From Leifsonia poae (GTDB lineage: Bacteria; Actinomycetota; Actinomycetes; Actinomycetales; Microbacteriaceae), in assembly GCF_027921845.1 (NCBI RefSeq), contig NZ_BSEN01000015.1:258636-322635 (forward strand): a DNA stretch of 64,000 bases, in the 5' to 3' direction. Below the pieces are notes generated by a model. It saw only the letters and a list, made by a program, of their open reading frames with translations, made no database searches and was not told the DNA's origin. This document shows positions 8,852 through 17,865 of the stretch, piece by piece. Position numbers and translations under genes: made by a program. Within the stretch, counting starts at the first letter, position 1; each line of letters starts with the position of its first letter.

Positions 8852-10935
8852 CGGGTGCTCACCGTCGTGAATCCACCGGGCTCGACGGAGATCGTCGCGC
8901 CCGAACCGGCATGCGTGGTCGCCGCGGCCTGGCGCCCGAAGCGGTCGTATCGCGTGACCGTGGCGGAGCCACCGGCCGGCAGGGTCTGCGTCGCCCGGCG
9001 ATCGGTCGCGTTGACGTAGACGTCGAGACCACCGGATGCGCCCGCCAGCCCGAGGTGCGAGACGACGGGCTGCACGAGCACGGCGTCGAGGTGCACGGCT
9101 CCCTTCACGGTCGCGGTCAGGCCGGTGGTGCCGGCGGGAGCCGAACCGCGCAGGGTCTGAGGCAGCAGGAACACGGGCGACGGAGCGATCCCCTGCGGGG
9201 CGCGGGCCGCGTTCGCGCTCGAGCCGAGCGCTGTCGGCCGTCCCGCTCCGGTCGCGGTCCAGGTCGTGCTGCCGGAGAGTCCGGCGCCGAGGTCGGCGAT
9301 CGGCAGGATGCGGTGAGCTCCCTGACCCGCCGGGAGGGCGACCGTGATGGTGTCGCCGGCGGCGGCGTTCACGTACGCTCCACCCGACCAGTTGGCGGAT
9401 CCCGTCCAGGCGCTCGGCGGGGTGACGACGGTCGCGGAGCCGGTGAGGGCACCGCTCTCCGCCTCGACGACGGTGATCCCGTCGGTCGCGGTGGTGCGGG
9501 TCAGCGACGTCGCAGCCGCGGCGACGGACGGATGCGCATCCAGGGCCAGCATCGAGAGCTCGGTGTGGATCGTCGACTCGGCGCCGCAGTTGCGGTTCAC
9601 CGTGCCGTCGGAGGCGATGCCGTCGACGCAGACTCCCGTCGCCGGGTCGTACACGGGGACGCCGGCCGGGTTGGCGCCGAAGTACCAGGCCGCCTGAGCG
9701 CCGGCGAGCTGATCGAGTCCGCCTGCCCGGGTCGCGTCGGCCACGGCGAGCAGGCCCTGGATGCGGGAGTCCACGCCGTAAGCGATCTGCGTACGATCGG
9801 CCGGCGTCGGGGTCCAGCCGTTGTCGGGGCCACCGGAGGCCAGCAGTTGCGCGGTGAACTGCGCGGTGTCGACCGCGGCGGTCTTCTGGAGGTCGCCGCG
9901 GTGGAGGACGACGGCTGCACGCGAGAGCGCTGCCGGCTCCATGCCGCCCCAGGCGTGCCAGAACGTCGGGGAGTTCGCCTCGGGGAGCACAGCGCCGAAC
10001 GGCCACTGGCCGATGCCGCCGCTGGAGAGCCGGCCGACCCCCGCTGCGTACCGCTGCAGTGCCTGTGATGCCGCGCGGTCGCGCGGATCGGCTGCGACGT
10101 ACGCGGAGAGTCCGAGCAGCGCCTCCGACGTGGCGCTCGCGCTGCCGACGATGAGCCAGGCGGGGACGCGCACGCCGTTCGCGATCGAGGTCTCGCCGTA
10201 GTGCGAGAGGGACTGGCGGTCGAGGGCGGCGACGGCCAGCTGCAGGCGCTGCTGCAGGAACGACGCGAAGGCCCGGTCGGAGTGCGCGAACGCTGCATAC
10301 CCCTCGCCGAGCGCCCACACCGTGCGCGCGAGCCAGAACGACTCGGCCGAGTCACTGGGGTCGGGCTGTTCGACCGGGATGGCGCTCGGGTTCAGCGCTC
10401 CATCGGATTGCTGCCAGAGCACCACGTTTCCTGCGTTCGGGCCCGAGCTCGTCTGCAGGTAGGTCAGCGAGCGGAGCAGCTGGAACGCGGATTCGCGGCT
10501 CGACGCGGTGCCGTTCTGCTTCCAGTCCCGCAGGTAGACGACGGCCGCGCGCGAGATGTCGTCGGCGTCGAAGGCGCCCTGGGCGTACCAGCCCTTCGCC
10601 GCGTCCGTGATGGGGCCGCCACCGACGTGGCGGAACGTCCCGTCGGCGTTCCGGTCGGCGTACACCCACGGAGCACGGGCGGTCGGCTGGGCATCCTGCC
10701 GGTAGGTGGTGTGACCGGCGACCCCGGCCTTCAGTGGCACATCGGCCAGCAGCCAGTCGAGGTGCGCGAGGTTGGTCAGCTTGGCCGGCGCGGGTTTCGT
10801 CGCTGAGATCGCCGCGGCGCTCGTTGCGGCGCTCGCTGTCATCGGCAGTGCTGTGGCGATCAGGGCGGCGCCGGCCATGGCGGCGATGGCCGCGGTGACT
10901 CTGCGCACGTAGTGGGGGGTCGAGTGGTTTCGCAT
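8848..10935 (-). CDS. secreted protein with alpha/alpha-barrel glycosidase-like region and beta-rich C-terminal region
   Basis: A 695-aa protein with a Sec signal peptide (hydrophobic segment then MTASAATSA, cleavage near residue 36). Residues ~50-470 are helix-rich with recurring aromatic/Trp motifs (WVYADRNADG, GWYAQGAFDADDISRAAVVY, WPFGAVLPEANSPTFWHAWGG) and end in YFGANPAGVPVYDPATG and NRNCGAESTIHTELSMLAL. This recalls (alpha/alpha)6 six-hairpin glycosidases. Residues ~480-695 look like carbohydrate-binding beta domains. I cannot assign a CAZy family. Its place as first gene of a LacI/ABC/GH130 operon suggests it attacks or binds the polysaccharide outside the cell. AAGGAACG precedes the ATG. 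Confidence 0.75.
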   Translation of the reverse strand: MRNHSTPHYVRRVTAAIAAMAGAALIATALPMTASAATSAAAISATKPAPAKLTNLAHLDWLLADVPLKAGVAGHTTYRQDAQPTARAPWVYADRNADGTFRHVGGGPITDAAKGWYAQGAFDADDISRAAVVYLRDWKQNGTASSRESAFQLLRSLTYLQTSSGPNAGNVVLWQQSDGALNPSAIPVEQPDPSDSAESFWLARTVWALGEGYAAFAHSDRAFASFLQQRLQLAVAALDRQSLSHYGETSIANGVRVPAWLIVGSASATSEALLGLSAYVAADPRDRAASQALQRYAAGVGRLSSGGIGQWPFGAVLPEANSPTFWHAWGGMEPAALSRAAVVLHRGDLQKTAAVDTAQFTAQLLASGGPDNGWTPTPADRTQIAYGVDSRIQGLLAVADATRAGGLDQLAGAQAAWYFGANPAGVPVYDPATGVCVDGIASDGTVNRNCGAESTIHTELSMLALDAHPSVAAAATSLTRTTATDGITVVEAESGALTGSATVVTPPSAWTGSANWSGGAYVNAAAGDTITVALPAGQGAHRILPIADLGAGLSGSTTWTATGAGRPTALGSSANAARAPQGIAPSPVFLLPQTLRGSAPAGTTGLTATVKGAVHLDAVLVQPVVSHLGLAGASGGLDVYVNATDRRATQTLPAGGSATVTRYDRFGRQAAATTHAGSGATISVEPGGFTTVSTR

Positions 10936-10953
10936 CGTTGCGTTCCTTACGTC

Positions 10954-10965
10954 TAAACCGGTTTA
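10954..10965. promoter_or_regulatory. LacI-type operator palindrome before the sugar operon
   Basis: A perfect 12-bp palindrome, TAAACCGGTTTA, lies 18 nt upstream of the first gene of the operon. LacI-family operators are typically A/T-flanked palindromes centred on a CG step, and this one is centred on CCGG. It is the only such site I found in the window. Assigning it to the LacI protein at 7823-8851 is inference from position and form. Confidence 0.6.
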
Positions 10966-11055
10966 ACGGACCGTAGGCGCATGATCGGGACTTGTCAACC
11001 GCTGCGCCCCCGACGAGACTGGCGGAACCGGACATCGACGACCGAGGGAGCTGGA

Positions 11056-12177
11056 ATGGAATACAAGGACATCCCGACCAAGGCCGACATCGAGAGGATC
11101 GCAGCCTTCCGGGAACCGGGATGCGTCAGCATCTACCTGCCGACCGGCACCGTTCCCGCCGAGGCGGACCGGGCAAGGATCGAACTCAAGAACCACCTCG
11201 CGCAGGCGGTCAAACACCTCGAGGACGACGGCATCCCGAAGACGCGCATCGCGGCCATCGCCCACGAGGGCGAGAGCATCCTCGAAGACCGCGACTTCTG
11301 GCGGTACCAGTCCCGCTCGCTCGCCGTCTTCCTCAACGGAGAGGTCAGTGAGACCTTCCGGCTCCCCAATCGGCTGGGCTCATCGTGCGATGTCTCCGAC
11401 CGCTTCTACGTCAAACCGCTGCTGCGGGCCGTCACGTTCCCGCAGACGGCCCTGGTGCTCGCGCTCGCCGGCAACTCCGTCCGGCTGATCCGTGTCTCCC
11501 CGGAGGCGCCCGCCACCACGGTCGACGTGCCAGGGATGCCGCGCGACGTAGCGAGTGCGGTCGGACTGTCGTCGGTCAGCGGACGAACGGCCGATGGCCG
11601 CATCCAGGGATCCGAGGGCCAGAAGGTGCGGCTGCTCGAATACGTGCAGGCCATCGACCGTGCACTGCGGCCGATGCTCGCCAACTCGACCGAACCGCTC
11701 ATCCTCGCCGCGGCCGAGCCGTTGATCGGGATCTTCCGCGGGGCGAACAGCTATCAGCACCTCGTCGACCAGGTGATCGCCGGCAACCCCGAGGAGAAGA
11801 CCGACGAGGAGCTCGCCCAGGCCGCCCGGCTCGTGCTCGACGCCGTGTACGCGAAGAAGATCGCCGCGCTCAAGGAGGACTTCGAAGCGCGCATTGCGGC
11901 CGGCACAGCCCTCGTCGACCTGAGCGACATCGCCAGAGCGGCGACCTACGGCGCTGTCGAGGCCTTGATCGTGGACATCGAGCAGCGCGTGCCGGGAACA
12001 CTGGACGACGAGACGGGCGCCATCACGCTGGACGCGGAGGACTCGCCGGGAAACTACGGTGTCGTCGACGAGATCCTGCGGCGGTCGCTGGCCTCGAAGG
12101 CGAAGATCTACGCGTTGCGGGCCGAAGACGTTCCCGGCGGGGGAGTCGCGGCGGCCGCGGTGCGCTTCCCGGTGTGA
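11056..12177 (+). CDS. baeRF-family (bacterial archaeo-eukaryotic release-factor-like) protein
   Basis: A 373-aa soluble protein. It starts with MEYKDIPTKADIERIAAF and contains VSIYLPTG early, a recurrent baeRF opening, then a middle RNase-H-like region and a C-terminal L7Ae-like region. This matches what I know of the baeRF family 11 type proteins found in actinobacteria. These are predicted to act on stalled ribosomes, but most are untested. The ATG at 11056 has GGGAGCTGGA upstream. It is transcribed divergently from the sugar operon and convergently with DUF2017, whose stop is 6 nt away. Family identification is by motif memory rather than alignment. Confidence 0.65.
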   Translation: MEYKDIPTKADIERIAAFREPGCVSIYLPTGTVPAEADRARIELKNHLAQAVKHLEDDGIPKTRIAAIAHEGESILEDRDFWRYQSRSLAVFLNGEVSETFRLPNRLGSSCDVSDRFYVKPLLRAVTFPQTALVLALAGNSVRLIRVSPEAPATTVDVPGMPRDVASAVGLSSVSGRTADGRIQGSEGQKVRLLEYVQAIDRALRPMLANSTEPLILAAAEPLIGIFRGANSYQHLVDQVIAGNPEEKTDEELAQAARLVLDAVYAKKIAALKEDFEARIAAGTALVDLSDIARAATYGAVEALIVDIEQRVPGTLDDETGAITLDAEDSPGNYGVVDEILRRSLASKAKIYALRAEDVPGGGVAAAAVRFPV

Positions 12178-12183
12178 GCCGCC

Positions 12184-12684
12184 TCAGCGCGGCGTGAGGG
12201 CGTTCACCAGGGATTCCTGCACCCAGGCGAGCCAGTCGTAGGCGGCACGCATGAGCGCCGATTCGGTGTCGTGCACGTCGCCTTCGTCCCCGTCCTGCAC
12301 GATGCCGAGTCGTGCGCCGATCACGAGCCGGATGTCCGTGATCGCCCGCAGCCACGAGGTCGACGCGGCGGTGTCGAGCCGCACCTCGATCCGGCCGGCA
12401 CCGGCGCTCGCCAGGGTCTCGACGACGACGCGCGCGTTCGTCGCCTTGCGCTCGGCCAGTCCGTCGGCGGTGAAGCGCCGGAACTCCGCCGAGGCGGCGG
12501 GGTCGCCGGGGTAGGCGTCGGGGAGCAGGCGGATGAGCGCGGGATCCGCCTGAAGTCCGGCCCCCGCTCGCGCCGCGTCGGCCAGCGCGGCACTCTCGGT
12601 GGCGAGCTGCACCAGGAGCTCGACCTCCTCGGGTTCGAGCACCGCCGAAACACTGCCGTCCCGCTCGCGCCGGAAGGCTTTCAT
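12184..12684 (-). CDS. DUF2017 domain-containing protein
   Basis: A 166-aa protein beginning [27 protein letters not shown], the typical DUF2017 start, with a helical body. DUF2017 genes are a conserved neighbour of clpS in actinobacteria, suggesting a link to N-degron proteolysis; no biochemical function is established. The ATG overlaps the clpS stop (ATGA), so expression is coupled to ClpS. A longer in-frame start at 12711 would run into clpS and is not favoured. Confidence 0.85.
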   Translation of the reverse strand: MKAFRRERDGSVSAVLEPEEVELLVQLATESAALADAARAGAGLQADPALIRLLPDAYPGDPAASAEFRRFTADGLAERKATNARVVVETLASAGAGRIEVRLDTAASTSWLRAITDIRLVIGARLGIVQDGDEGDVHDTESALMRAAYDWLAWVQESLVNALTPR

Positions 12685-12971
12685 CCGTCCGCCTTCGTCA
12701 GCGTCGCCCACAGGCCGTACTCGTGCATCGCCTCGACGTGCCGCTCCATCTCCTCGCGGGTGCCGGTCGCCACGACGGCGCGGCCCTCCAGATGCACGAG
12801 CATCATCAGGCGATCGGCCTCCTTGCGCGGAAAACCGAAGTACGTCTGGAACACGTAGGTCACGTACGACATCAGGTTCACCGGATCGTTCCAGACGATG
12901 GTCACCCAGGGGGAGCCGAGGGCGAGCTTCTCATCGAGAACGGTGTCCTCACGAGTGCGTGCGTCGGTCAT
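12681..12971 (-). CDS. clpS: ATP-dependent Clp protease adaptor ClpS
   Basis: A 96-aa protein with the ClpS core: [20 protein letters not shown], then [45 protein letters not shown]. ClpS delivers N-degron substrates to ClpC/ClpA-ClpP. The NDPVN loop and the M-HxEG segment are the substrate-pocket landmarks and are intact. The ATG at 12971 overlaps the stop of the preceding hydrolase gene (ATGA), and its own stop overlaps DUF2017. This is the middle of a four-gene coupled run. Confidence 0.93.
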   Translation of the reverse strand: MTDARTREDTVLDEKLALGSPWVTIVWNDPVNLMSYVTYVFQTYFGFPRKEADRLMMLVHLEGRAVVATGTREEMERHVEAMHEYGLWATLTKADG

Positions 12972-13747
12972 CCCGCCCCCAGGAAATCGCTCACGTCGGC
13001 CGTGATCGCCTTCCTCACCGCGGGCGAGTCGATCGTCGCCGTCCCGTCGCCCGGCTGTTTTCCGTAGTCGCCGAAGCTGGCGTGGTTCGCGCCCTCGATC
13101 GTGCTGAACGTCGCGTCGGCGGGGAGGAGCGAGCGGGTGTCCGCGATCTTCTGCGGCGTGCTCAGCCCGTCTTCGCTGCCGGAGATGCTGAGCGCGGAGA
13201 TGCCGGACCTCGAGAGATCGTTCGCGCAGTAGCTGCCGAACAGCACCAGGCCGGTGACCTCGCCCTCGGCGGCGTACTGGCAGGCGCGCACGCCGCCGAG
13301 CGAATGTCCTCCGACGTACCAGTGCGAGACATCCGGGGCGGCGTCGGTGAACGTCGAGAGCGGCCGCTGGTCGAAGAACGCCAGGTTGAGGATGGGCTTG
13401 GTCACCACGACGGTCAGCCCGGTCTCGGCGACGGCGCCGGACAGCTTGTAGAGGTAGGCGTACGGATCGACGCGGGCGCCGGGGATGAAGACCAGGCCAT
13501 CCCCGGAAGGCGTGCCGGTCGGCGCCAGCACCACCGAGTCGCCGTGGTCGGTGATCGACACCGCCGAGTCGTTCCACACGGTGTCGAGGGGCCCGCGTTC
13601 CGCGGGCATGGAGGTGTTCGCCCAGACCAGGAAGCCGATCACGACGAGCACGACGACGGCGACCACCCAGGCGACGGTCGTCCTCGTGATCCTGAGCCAG
13701 CGCGGAGCAGGTTTCCGGTGCCAGCTGGGCTCGGCGACACCGCTCAT
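12968..13747 (-). CDS. membrane-anchored alpha/beta hydrolase
   Basis: A 259-aa protein with one N-terminal membrane anchor at residues ~21-42 ([20 protein letters not shown]) and an extracytoplasmic alpha/beta-hydrolase domain. GHSLGG around residue 148 is the nucleophile elbow with the catalytic serine, and NHASFGDYG near the C-terminus supplies the histidine. The substrate is unknown. The start overlaps the GH15 gene stop (ATGA) and its stop overlaps clpS, so it sits in an operon with unrelated functions. Confidence 0.85.
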   Translation of the reverse strand: MSGVAEPSWHRKPAPRWLRITRTTVAWVVAVVVLVVIGFLVWANTSMPAERGPLDTVWNDSAVSITDHGDSVVLAPTGTPSGDGLVFIPGARVDPYAYLYKLSGAVAETGLTVVVTKPILNLAFFDQRPLSTFTDAAPDVSHWYVGGHSLGGVRACQYAAEGEVTGLVLFGSYCANDLSRSGISALSISGSEDGLSTPQKIADTRSLLPADATFSTIEGANHASFGDYGKQPGDGTATIDSPAVRKAITADVSDFLGAG

Positions 13748-15531
13748 GCGGCCGGGCTCCCCGCGACGTCGGCGATCGCGTCGGCGGCGCGCACCAGGGT
13801 GAGATGGGTGAGCGCCTGCGGGGTGTTGCCCGCCTGCGAGCGTCCGCTGACGTCGTACTCCTCCGACAGCAGGCCGACGTCGTTCGCCAGCGCGAGCAGC
13901 CGGTCCATCAGCGCGCGGGCGTCGTCGACGCGACCGGAGCGCGCGTATTGCTCGACCAGCCAGAACGAGCACGCCAGGAACGGATGCTCGCCGGGAGGAA
14001 GACCGTCGACGCCCTTCTCGGTGCGGTACCGCAGCAGCAGCCCGTCGCGCAGCAGGTCGTGCTCGATCGCGCGCACGGTGCCGAGCATCCGGGGGTCGTC
14101 CCAGTCGCAGTAGCCGACCTGGGCGAGCTGCAGGAGCGACGCGTCGACCTCCGTGCTGCCGTAGGACTGCACGTAGGTGCCGCGTTCGGGGTCGTAACCG
14201 TTCGCCTCGACGTCGGCCCGCACCTCATCGCGGAGCTTGCGCCAGCGGGCGACGGGGCCCTCCTGGCCGTGCTCCTCGACCGCGCGGACCGCGCAGTCGA
14301 ACGCGGCCCAGACGAGCACCTGCGAGTGGGTGAAGTACTGCGGGTCTCCGCGGATCTCCCAGATGCCGTGGTCGGGCTCGCGCCAGTGCTGCTCCAGGTA
14401 CCCCATGAGCGCGCGCTGGAGCGCCCAGGAGAACCGGGTCTCGGTGACGCCGCTCCTGCGGCCGTGGTCGAGCGCGAGCATCACCTCGCCGATGACGTCG
14501 GCCTGGAACTGCCGCGAGGCGTCGTTGCCGATGCGAACGGGCGAAGCGCCCTGATACCCGGGGAGGCTCGTCAGGATGTGCTCGCCCAGGTCGCGCTCGC
14601 CTGAGAGTCCGTACATGATCTGAACGTCCGCCGGATCGCCCGCCACCGCGCGCAGCAGCCAGTCGCGCCAGTGGTCGACGGAGTCGTCGTAGCCGTGGGC
14701 GAGGAGAACGGAGATGGTGAGCGATGCATCCCGGAGCCACACGTAGCGGTAGTCCCAGTTGCGTTCGCCGCCGAAGTTCTCGGGGAGCGAGGTCGTGGCA
14801 GCGGCGACGATCCCACCGGTCTGCAGATGCGTCAGCGCACGCAGCAGCAGGAGGGACCGCACGACCTCCTGCCGGTACGGGCCTTCGTGCTCGCAGCCCT
14901 CCGCCCATTTCGTCCACCAGGTGCGGGTGCGCTCGAGTGCCGCCCCCACATCGAGCCGGGCCGGCGGCTGCCGGTGCGAGCGATACCAGGTGAGACTGAG
15001 GTCGACGGTCTTGCCCGCCTCGACCGCGAACTGCCCGGCGTGCGCGTGGTCTGTGGCCTTGAGGTTGGCTCCGCGCACGACGATCGCATCCGGGCCGGCG
15101 ACCGCGATGAGCGCCGGCGGATGCTCGGAGTCGTCCTTGCGCACCCAGGGGATCGCCGTCGCGTATCCGAACCGGATGCGCACCTCCTGCTTCATCCGCA
15201 CGGTGCCCCTGATGCCCCGCACCCGGCGCACGATGTCGGCGCGCCCGTCGCCCATCGGCATCGCGTCGATCACTTCGACCTCGCCCTCGGACGATGTCCA
15301 GCGCGTCACGAGGATCATGGTGTCGCCCTCGTACGAGCGGGTGGAGGTCGCCTCGGCGTCGACGGGCGCGAGGAGCCAGCGCCCGTGGTCCTCGGTGCCG
15401 AGCAGCGCGCCGAACATGGACTGCGAGTCGTAGCGCGGCAGGCACAGCCAGTCGATGCTGCCGTCCCGTCCGACGAGGGCCCCCGTGAAGCAGTCACTGA
15501 TCAGGGCGTAATCCTCGATGGGGAGCGACAT
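13744..15531 (-). CDS. GH15-family alpha,alpha-trehalase / glucoamylase-like enzyme
   Basis: A 595-aa cytoplasmic GH15 protein. It starts [20 protein letters not shown] and shows [29 protein letters not shown] (the general-acid region), [17 protein letters not shown] and a C-terminal [20 protein letters not shown]. Mycobacterial homologues are phosphate- and Mg-requiring trehalases, which would make it the degradative counterpart of OtsA/OtsB at 26669-29036; glucoamylase activity cannot be excluded. The ATG at 15531 is preceded by GGAGAGC. Only 31 bp separate it from the divergent zwf start. Confidence 0.88.
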   Translation of the reverse strand: MSLPIEDYALISDCFTGALVGRDGSIDWLCLPRYDSQSMFGALLGTEDHGRWLLAPVDAEATSTRSYEGDTMILVTRWTSSEGEVEVIDAMPMGDGRADIVRRVRGIRGTVRMKQEVRIRFGYATAIPWVRKDDSEHPPALIAVAGPDAIVVRGANLKATDHAHAGQFAVEAGKTVDLSLTWYRSHRQPPARLDVGAALERTRTWWTKWAEGCEHEGPYRQEVVRSLLLLRALTHLQTGGIVAAATTSLPENFGGERNWDYRYVWLRDASLTISVLLAHGYDDSVDHWRDWLLRAVAGDPADVQIMYGLSGERDLGEHILTSLPGYQGASPVRIGNDASRQFQADVIGEVMLALDHGRRSGVTETRFSWALQRALMGYLEQHWREPDHGIWEIRGDPQYFTHSQVLVWAAFDCAVRAVEEHGQEGPVARWRKLRDEVRADVEANGYDPERGTYVQSYGSTEVDASLLQLAQVGYCDWDDPRMLGTVRAIEHDLLRDGLLLRYRTEKGVDGLPPGEHPFLACSFWLVEQYARSGRVDDARALMDRLLALANDVGLLSEEYDVSGRSQAGNTPQALTHLTLVRAADAIADVAGSPAA

Positions 15532-15549
15532 GCTCTCCAGTATGGCCGG

Positions 15550-15555
15550 TACTGT
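15550..15555 (+). promoter_or_regulatory. -10 hexamer of a probable leaderless zwf promoter
   Basis: TACTGT lies 7 nt before the ATG at 15563, so transcription would begin at or next to the start codon. No convincing -35 box is visible. Promoter and start of the divergent trehalase gene share the same 31-bp gap. Confidence 0.4.
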
Positions 15556-15562
15556 GAGAGCC

Positions 15563-16939
15563 ATGACGCAGACGGTCGGCACTCTCGTGATTCTCGGAGG
15601 CAGCAGCGATCTCGCCTCGCGGTTGCTGCTCCCAGCCCTCGGACAACTGCTCACCAACCACCCGGAACGGCGTCTCCAGCTCGTCGGTTCCGGCAGCGAG
15701 GAATGGACGGATGCGCACTGGCGCTCGGTCGTGCGCTCGTCGTTCAAGACCGTCTCGGCGAGCGGACCTGCGATCGAGGCGCTGCTCGAAGACACGCGCT
15801 ACCTGACCGCCGATGTGACGAAGCCGGATGACCTCGAGCGCATCCTCGACGCCTGCGATGCGACTCCCGCGCTGTACTTCGCCCTGCCGCCGGCGGTCAC
15901 CGCCCTCGCCTGTACGGCGCTGGCGAAGATCGAGCTCCCCGAGGGCATCACGCTCGCCCTCGAGAAGCCGTTCGGCACGGACCGTCGCACGGCGATCGCG
16001 CTCAACAAGCAGCTGGCGAAGCTGGTGCCGGAAGACCAGGTGCATCGCGTCGACCACTTCCTCGGCCGTTCGACGGTCTACAACATGCTCGGCCTCCGCT
16101 TCGCCAACCGCATCTTCGAGCCGGTCTGGAGCGCCGAGCACATCGAGCGGGTCGACGTCATCTACGACGAGACGCTCGGGCTCGAGGGACGCGCCCGTTA
16201 CTACGACAAGGCCGGCGCGCTGGTCGACATGATTCAGAGCCACCTACTGCAGGTGCTCGCTGTGCTGGCGATGGAGCCGCCGTCGACACTGGATGCCCAG
16301 GACCTCCGCGACGGCAAGGGCGCTGTGCTGCGCGCGACCCGCTTGTGGCAGGACAGCCCGACGGAGTCGAGCAGGCGCGCCCGGTACACCGGCGGCACTG
16401 TCGAGGGCGAGAAGGTCCCCGCCTACGCCAAGGAGCCCGGCGTCGATCCGGATCGCGAGACCGAGACACTCGCCGAGGTCACGTTCCAGATCGACACCTG
16501 GCGCTGGGCGGGCGTTCCGTTCACGCTGCGCTCGGGGAAGGCGCTGGGGGAGCGGCGCCGCGAGGTCGTTGTGACCTTCAAACCCGCTCAGCACGTGCCG
16601 ACGGGACTGACGGGGACGAAAGAGCCGACCAAGCTGCGCATGATGCTCGCGCCCGACGAGATGCAACTCGAACTCAACGTCAACGGCCCGGGCGATCCGC
16701 TGCAGATCGAGCGGGCGTCGATGTCGGTGGAGTTCGGCCCCGGTCAGCTCCTGGCGTACGGCGAGGTCCTCGAGGGCATCCTCGACGGGGATCCGTCGCT
16801 GTCCGTGCGGGGCGACACGGCCGTCGAGTGCTGGCGCATCGTCGCTCCGGTGATCAGCGCCTGGACGAAGGACGAGGTCGCACTCGACACCTATCGCGCC
16901 GGCTCGCGCGGACCGTCGGAGTGGCGACCGCTCGGTTGA
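15563..16939 (+). CDS. zwf: glucose-6-phosphate 1-dehydrogenase
   Basis: A 458-aa protein, near the usual G6PDH length. It has an N-terminal NADP site (VILGGSSDLASRLLLPAL, a variant of the GASGDLA pattern), the LEKPFGTD segment, VHRVDHFLGRSTVYNML (the catalytic RIDHYLGK region, here RVDHFLGR), and FTLRSGKAL. It catalyses the first step of the oxidative pentose phosphate pathway. The D-H pair of the catalytic motif is kept, but the terminal lysine is replaced by arginine and the nucleotide loop reads GGSSDLA, so activity or cofactor use may differ from the main Zwf. The chosen ATG follows a TACTGT -10 by 7 nt; an upstream in-frame ATG at 15518 would overlap the trehalase start. Confidence 0.85.
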   Translation: MTQTVGTLVILGGSSDLASRLLLPALGQLLTNHPERRLQLVGSGSEEWTDAHWRSVVRSSFKTVSASGPAIEALLEDTRYLTADVTKPDDLERILDACDATPALYFALPPAVTALACTALAKIELPEGITLALEKPFGTDRRTAIALNKQLAKLVPEDQVHRVDHFLGRSTVYNMLGLRFANRIFEPVWSAEHIERVDVIYDETLGLEGRARYYDKAGALVDMIQSHLLQVLAVLAMEPPSTLDAQDLRDGKGAVLRATRLWQDSPTESSRRARYTGGTVEGEKVPAYAKEPGVDPDRETETLAEVTFQIDTWRWAGVPFTLRSGKALGERRREVVVTFKPAQHVPTGLTGTKEPTKLRMMLAPDEMQLELNVNGPGDPLQIERASMSVEFGPGQLLAYGEVLEGILDGDPSLSVRGDTAVECWRIVAPVISAWTKDEVALDTYRAGSRGPSEWRPLG

Positions 16940-16963
16940 GCACGCTTCCGCCGGAGGACGGAA

Positions 16964-16988
16964 AGCCTGAACGCGAGAGCGTCAGGCT
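16964..16988. terminator. bidirectional stem-loop between zwf and the convergent gene
   Basis: AGCCTG(A)ACGC pairs with GCGTCAGGCT around a GAGA loop, a 10-bp stem with one bulged A. It lies in the 42-nt convergent gap and reaches the last codons of the opposing gene. There is no T-run, so terminator function is likely but not certain. Confidence 0.5.
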
Positions 16989-17476
16989 GCGGCGCGCTCG
17001 ATGATGGCGGGGATCTCGCCGGTGACCGGCTTGCGGAGGTCGGTCCACACGGTGATCGGGGCCGGCTCCCAGCTGAACGCTGCCGGTTCGGACGCATCCG
17101 CCGTCTCGACGGTGACGTCGACCATGGTCACCTCGGCGGCGACGTGCTGCGCCTCGGTGCGGGCGACGACCTCGGCGGTCTCGACCTCGGGTTCGGTGAC
17201 GGCGGCTGCGGTCTCGACGAGTTCGCCGGCCTCCAGGCGACGGCGTGCATCGACGAGGGTCGCGGTGATGGACAGCGAGACGGATTGCGCCAGCACCGAG
17301 TGGAAGATGGCGTCGGTGTCGTCGTCGGAGCGTCGGGAGACGGTCCATTCGCCCTTCGCGCCGATCAGCTCGGCGATCTTGACGTGAACCAGCTCGAGGA
17401 TCTGCACCTCGCTCAACTGCGGAACGGGGACTGGAGCCGCCGGAACCGCGGCGGCGTGCCGCCTACGACCAAACAT
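16982..17476 (-). CDS. hypothetical acidic protein
   Basis: A 164-aa protein I do not recognise. It starts MFGRRRHAAAVPAAPVPVPQ, a basic then Ala/Pro-rich leader, followed by a compact region (EVQILELVHVKIAELIGAKGEWTVSRRSDDDTDAIFHSVLAQSVS). The second half (~95-130) is low-complexity and rich in Val, Ala, Thr and Glu. It has no signal peptide or membrane segment. A 16-bp palindrome lies 22 nt upstream of the ATG. It is convergent with zwf and upstream-adjacent to another small unknown gene. Confidence 0.7.
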   Translation of the reverse strand: MFGRRRHAAAVPAAPVPVPQLSEVQILELVHVKIAELIGAKGEWTVSRRSDDDTDAIFHSVLAQSVSLSITATLVDARRRLEAGELVETAAAVTEPEVETAEVVARTEAQHVAAEVTMVDVTVETADASEPAAFSWEPAPITVWTDLRKPVTGEIPAIIERAAA

Positions 17477-17498
17477 CGCGCAACCCCTTCCAGGTTGA

Positions 17499-17514
17499 TA
17501 TCACTGCTGTGATA
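17499..17514. promoter_or_regulatory. palindrome upstream of the 164-aa gene
   Basis: TATCAC-TGCT-GTGATA, a perfect inverted repeat with 6-bp arms, lies just before the gene at 16982-17476. An overlapping CACTG...CAGTG pair (17502-17520) extends the symmetry. It may be an operator; no cognate regulator is encoded next to it. Confidence 0.35.
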
Positions 17515-17562
17515 CCAGTGTCCTGGACATTTCCTGCGAATCAGGGCGGACACGCCGCGTGA

Positions 17563-17760
17563 TCAGCGCGATTTCTCGCTGATTTCCGCCTCTTTCGACT
17601 CCTGCACGACCGTTCCGACCGCGATGGCCAGAGCGATGCCGGCGTTGATCCACATCAGCACGATGCGCCAGTCGCGCGGACCGCTCCTGCTCGACTGGAT
17701 GGTGGACCACAGGCCGACCGCCGCGCTGATCACGGCGCCGTTGAAGAAGAACTTGCGCAT
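17563..17760 (-). CDS. small membrane protein
   Basis: A 65-aa protein starting MRKFFFNGAVISAAVGLW. It has two hydrophobic stretches (residues ~5-20 and ~35-53, VLMWINAGIALAIAVGTVV) and a charged tail (ESKEAEISEKSR). It is probably a two-pass inner-membrane protein. I know no function. AAAGGGAGCGG precedes the ATG. It lies divergently from the transporter at 17866 and 86 nt upstream of the 164-aa gene on the same strand. Confidence 0.65.
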   Translation of the reverse strand: MRKFFFNGAVISAAVGLWSTIQSSRSGPRDWRIVLMWINAGIALAIAVGTVVQESKEAEISEKSR

Positions 17761-17865
17761 CCGCTCCCTTTCGCTCAAGGCACCCACGCTAGCGGGTGCG
17801 TTGTGCAGCGTACGCCGTCGACTACAGTCGGACCAGCCGCCTGGGCAGTTCGGGAAAGGGAGTGG

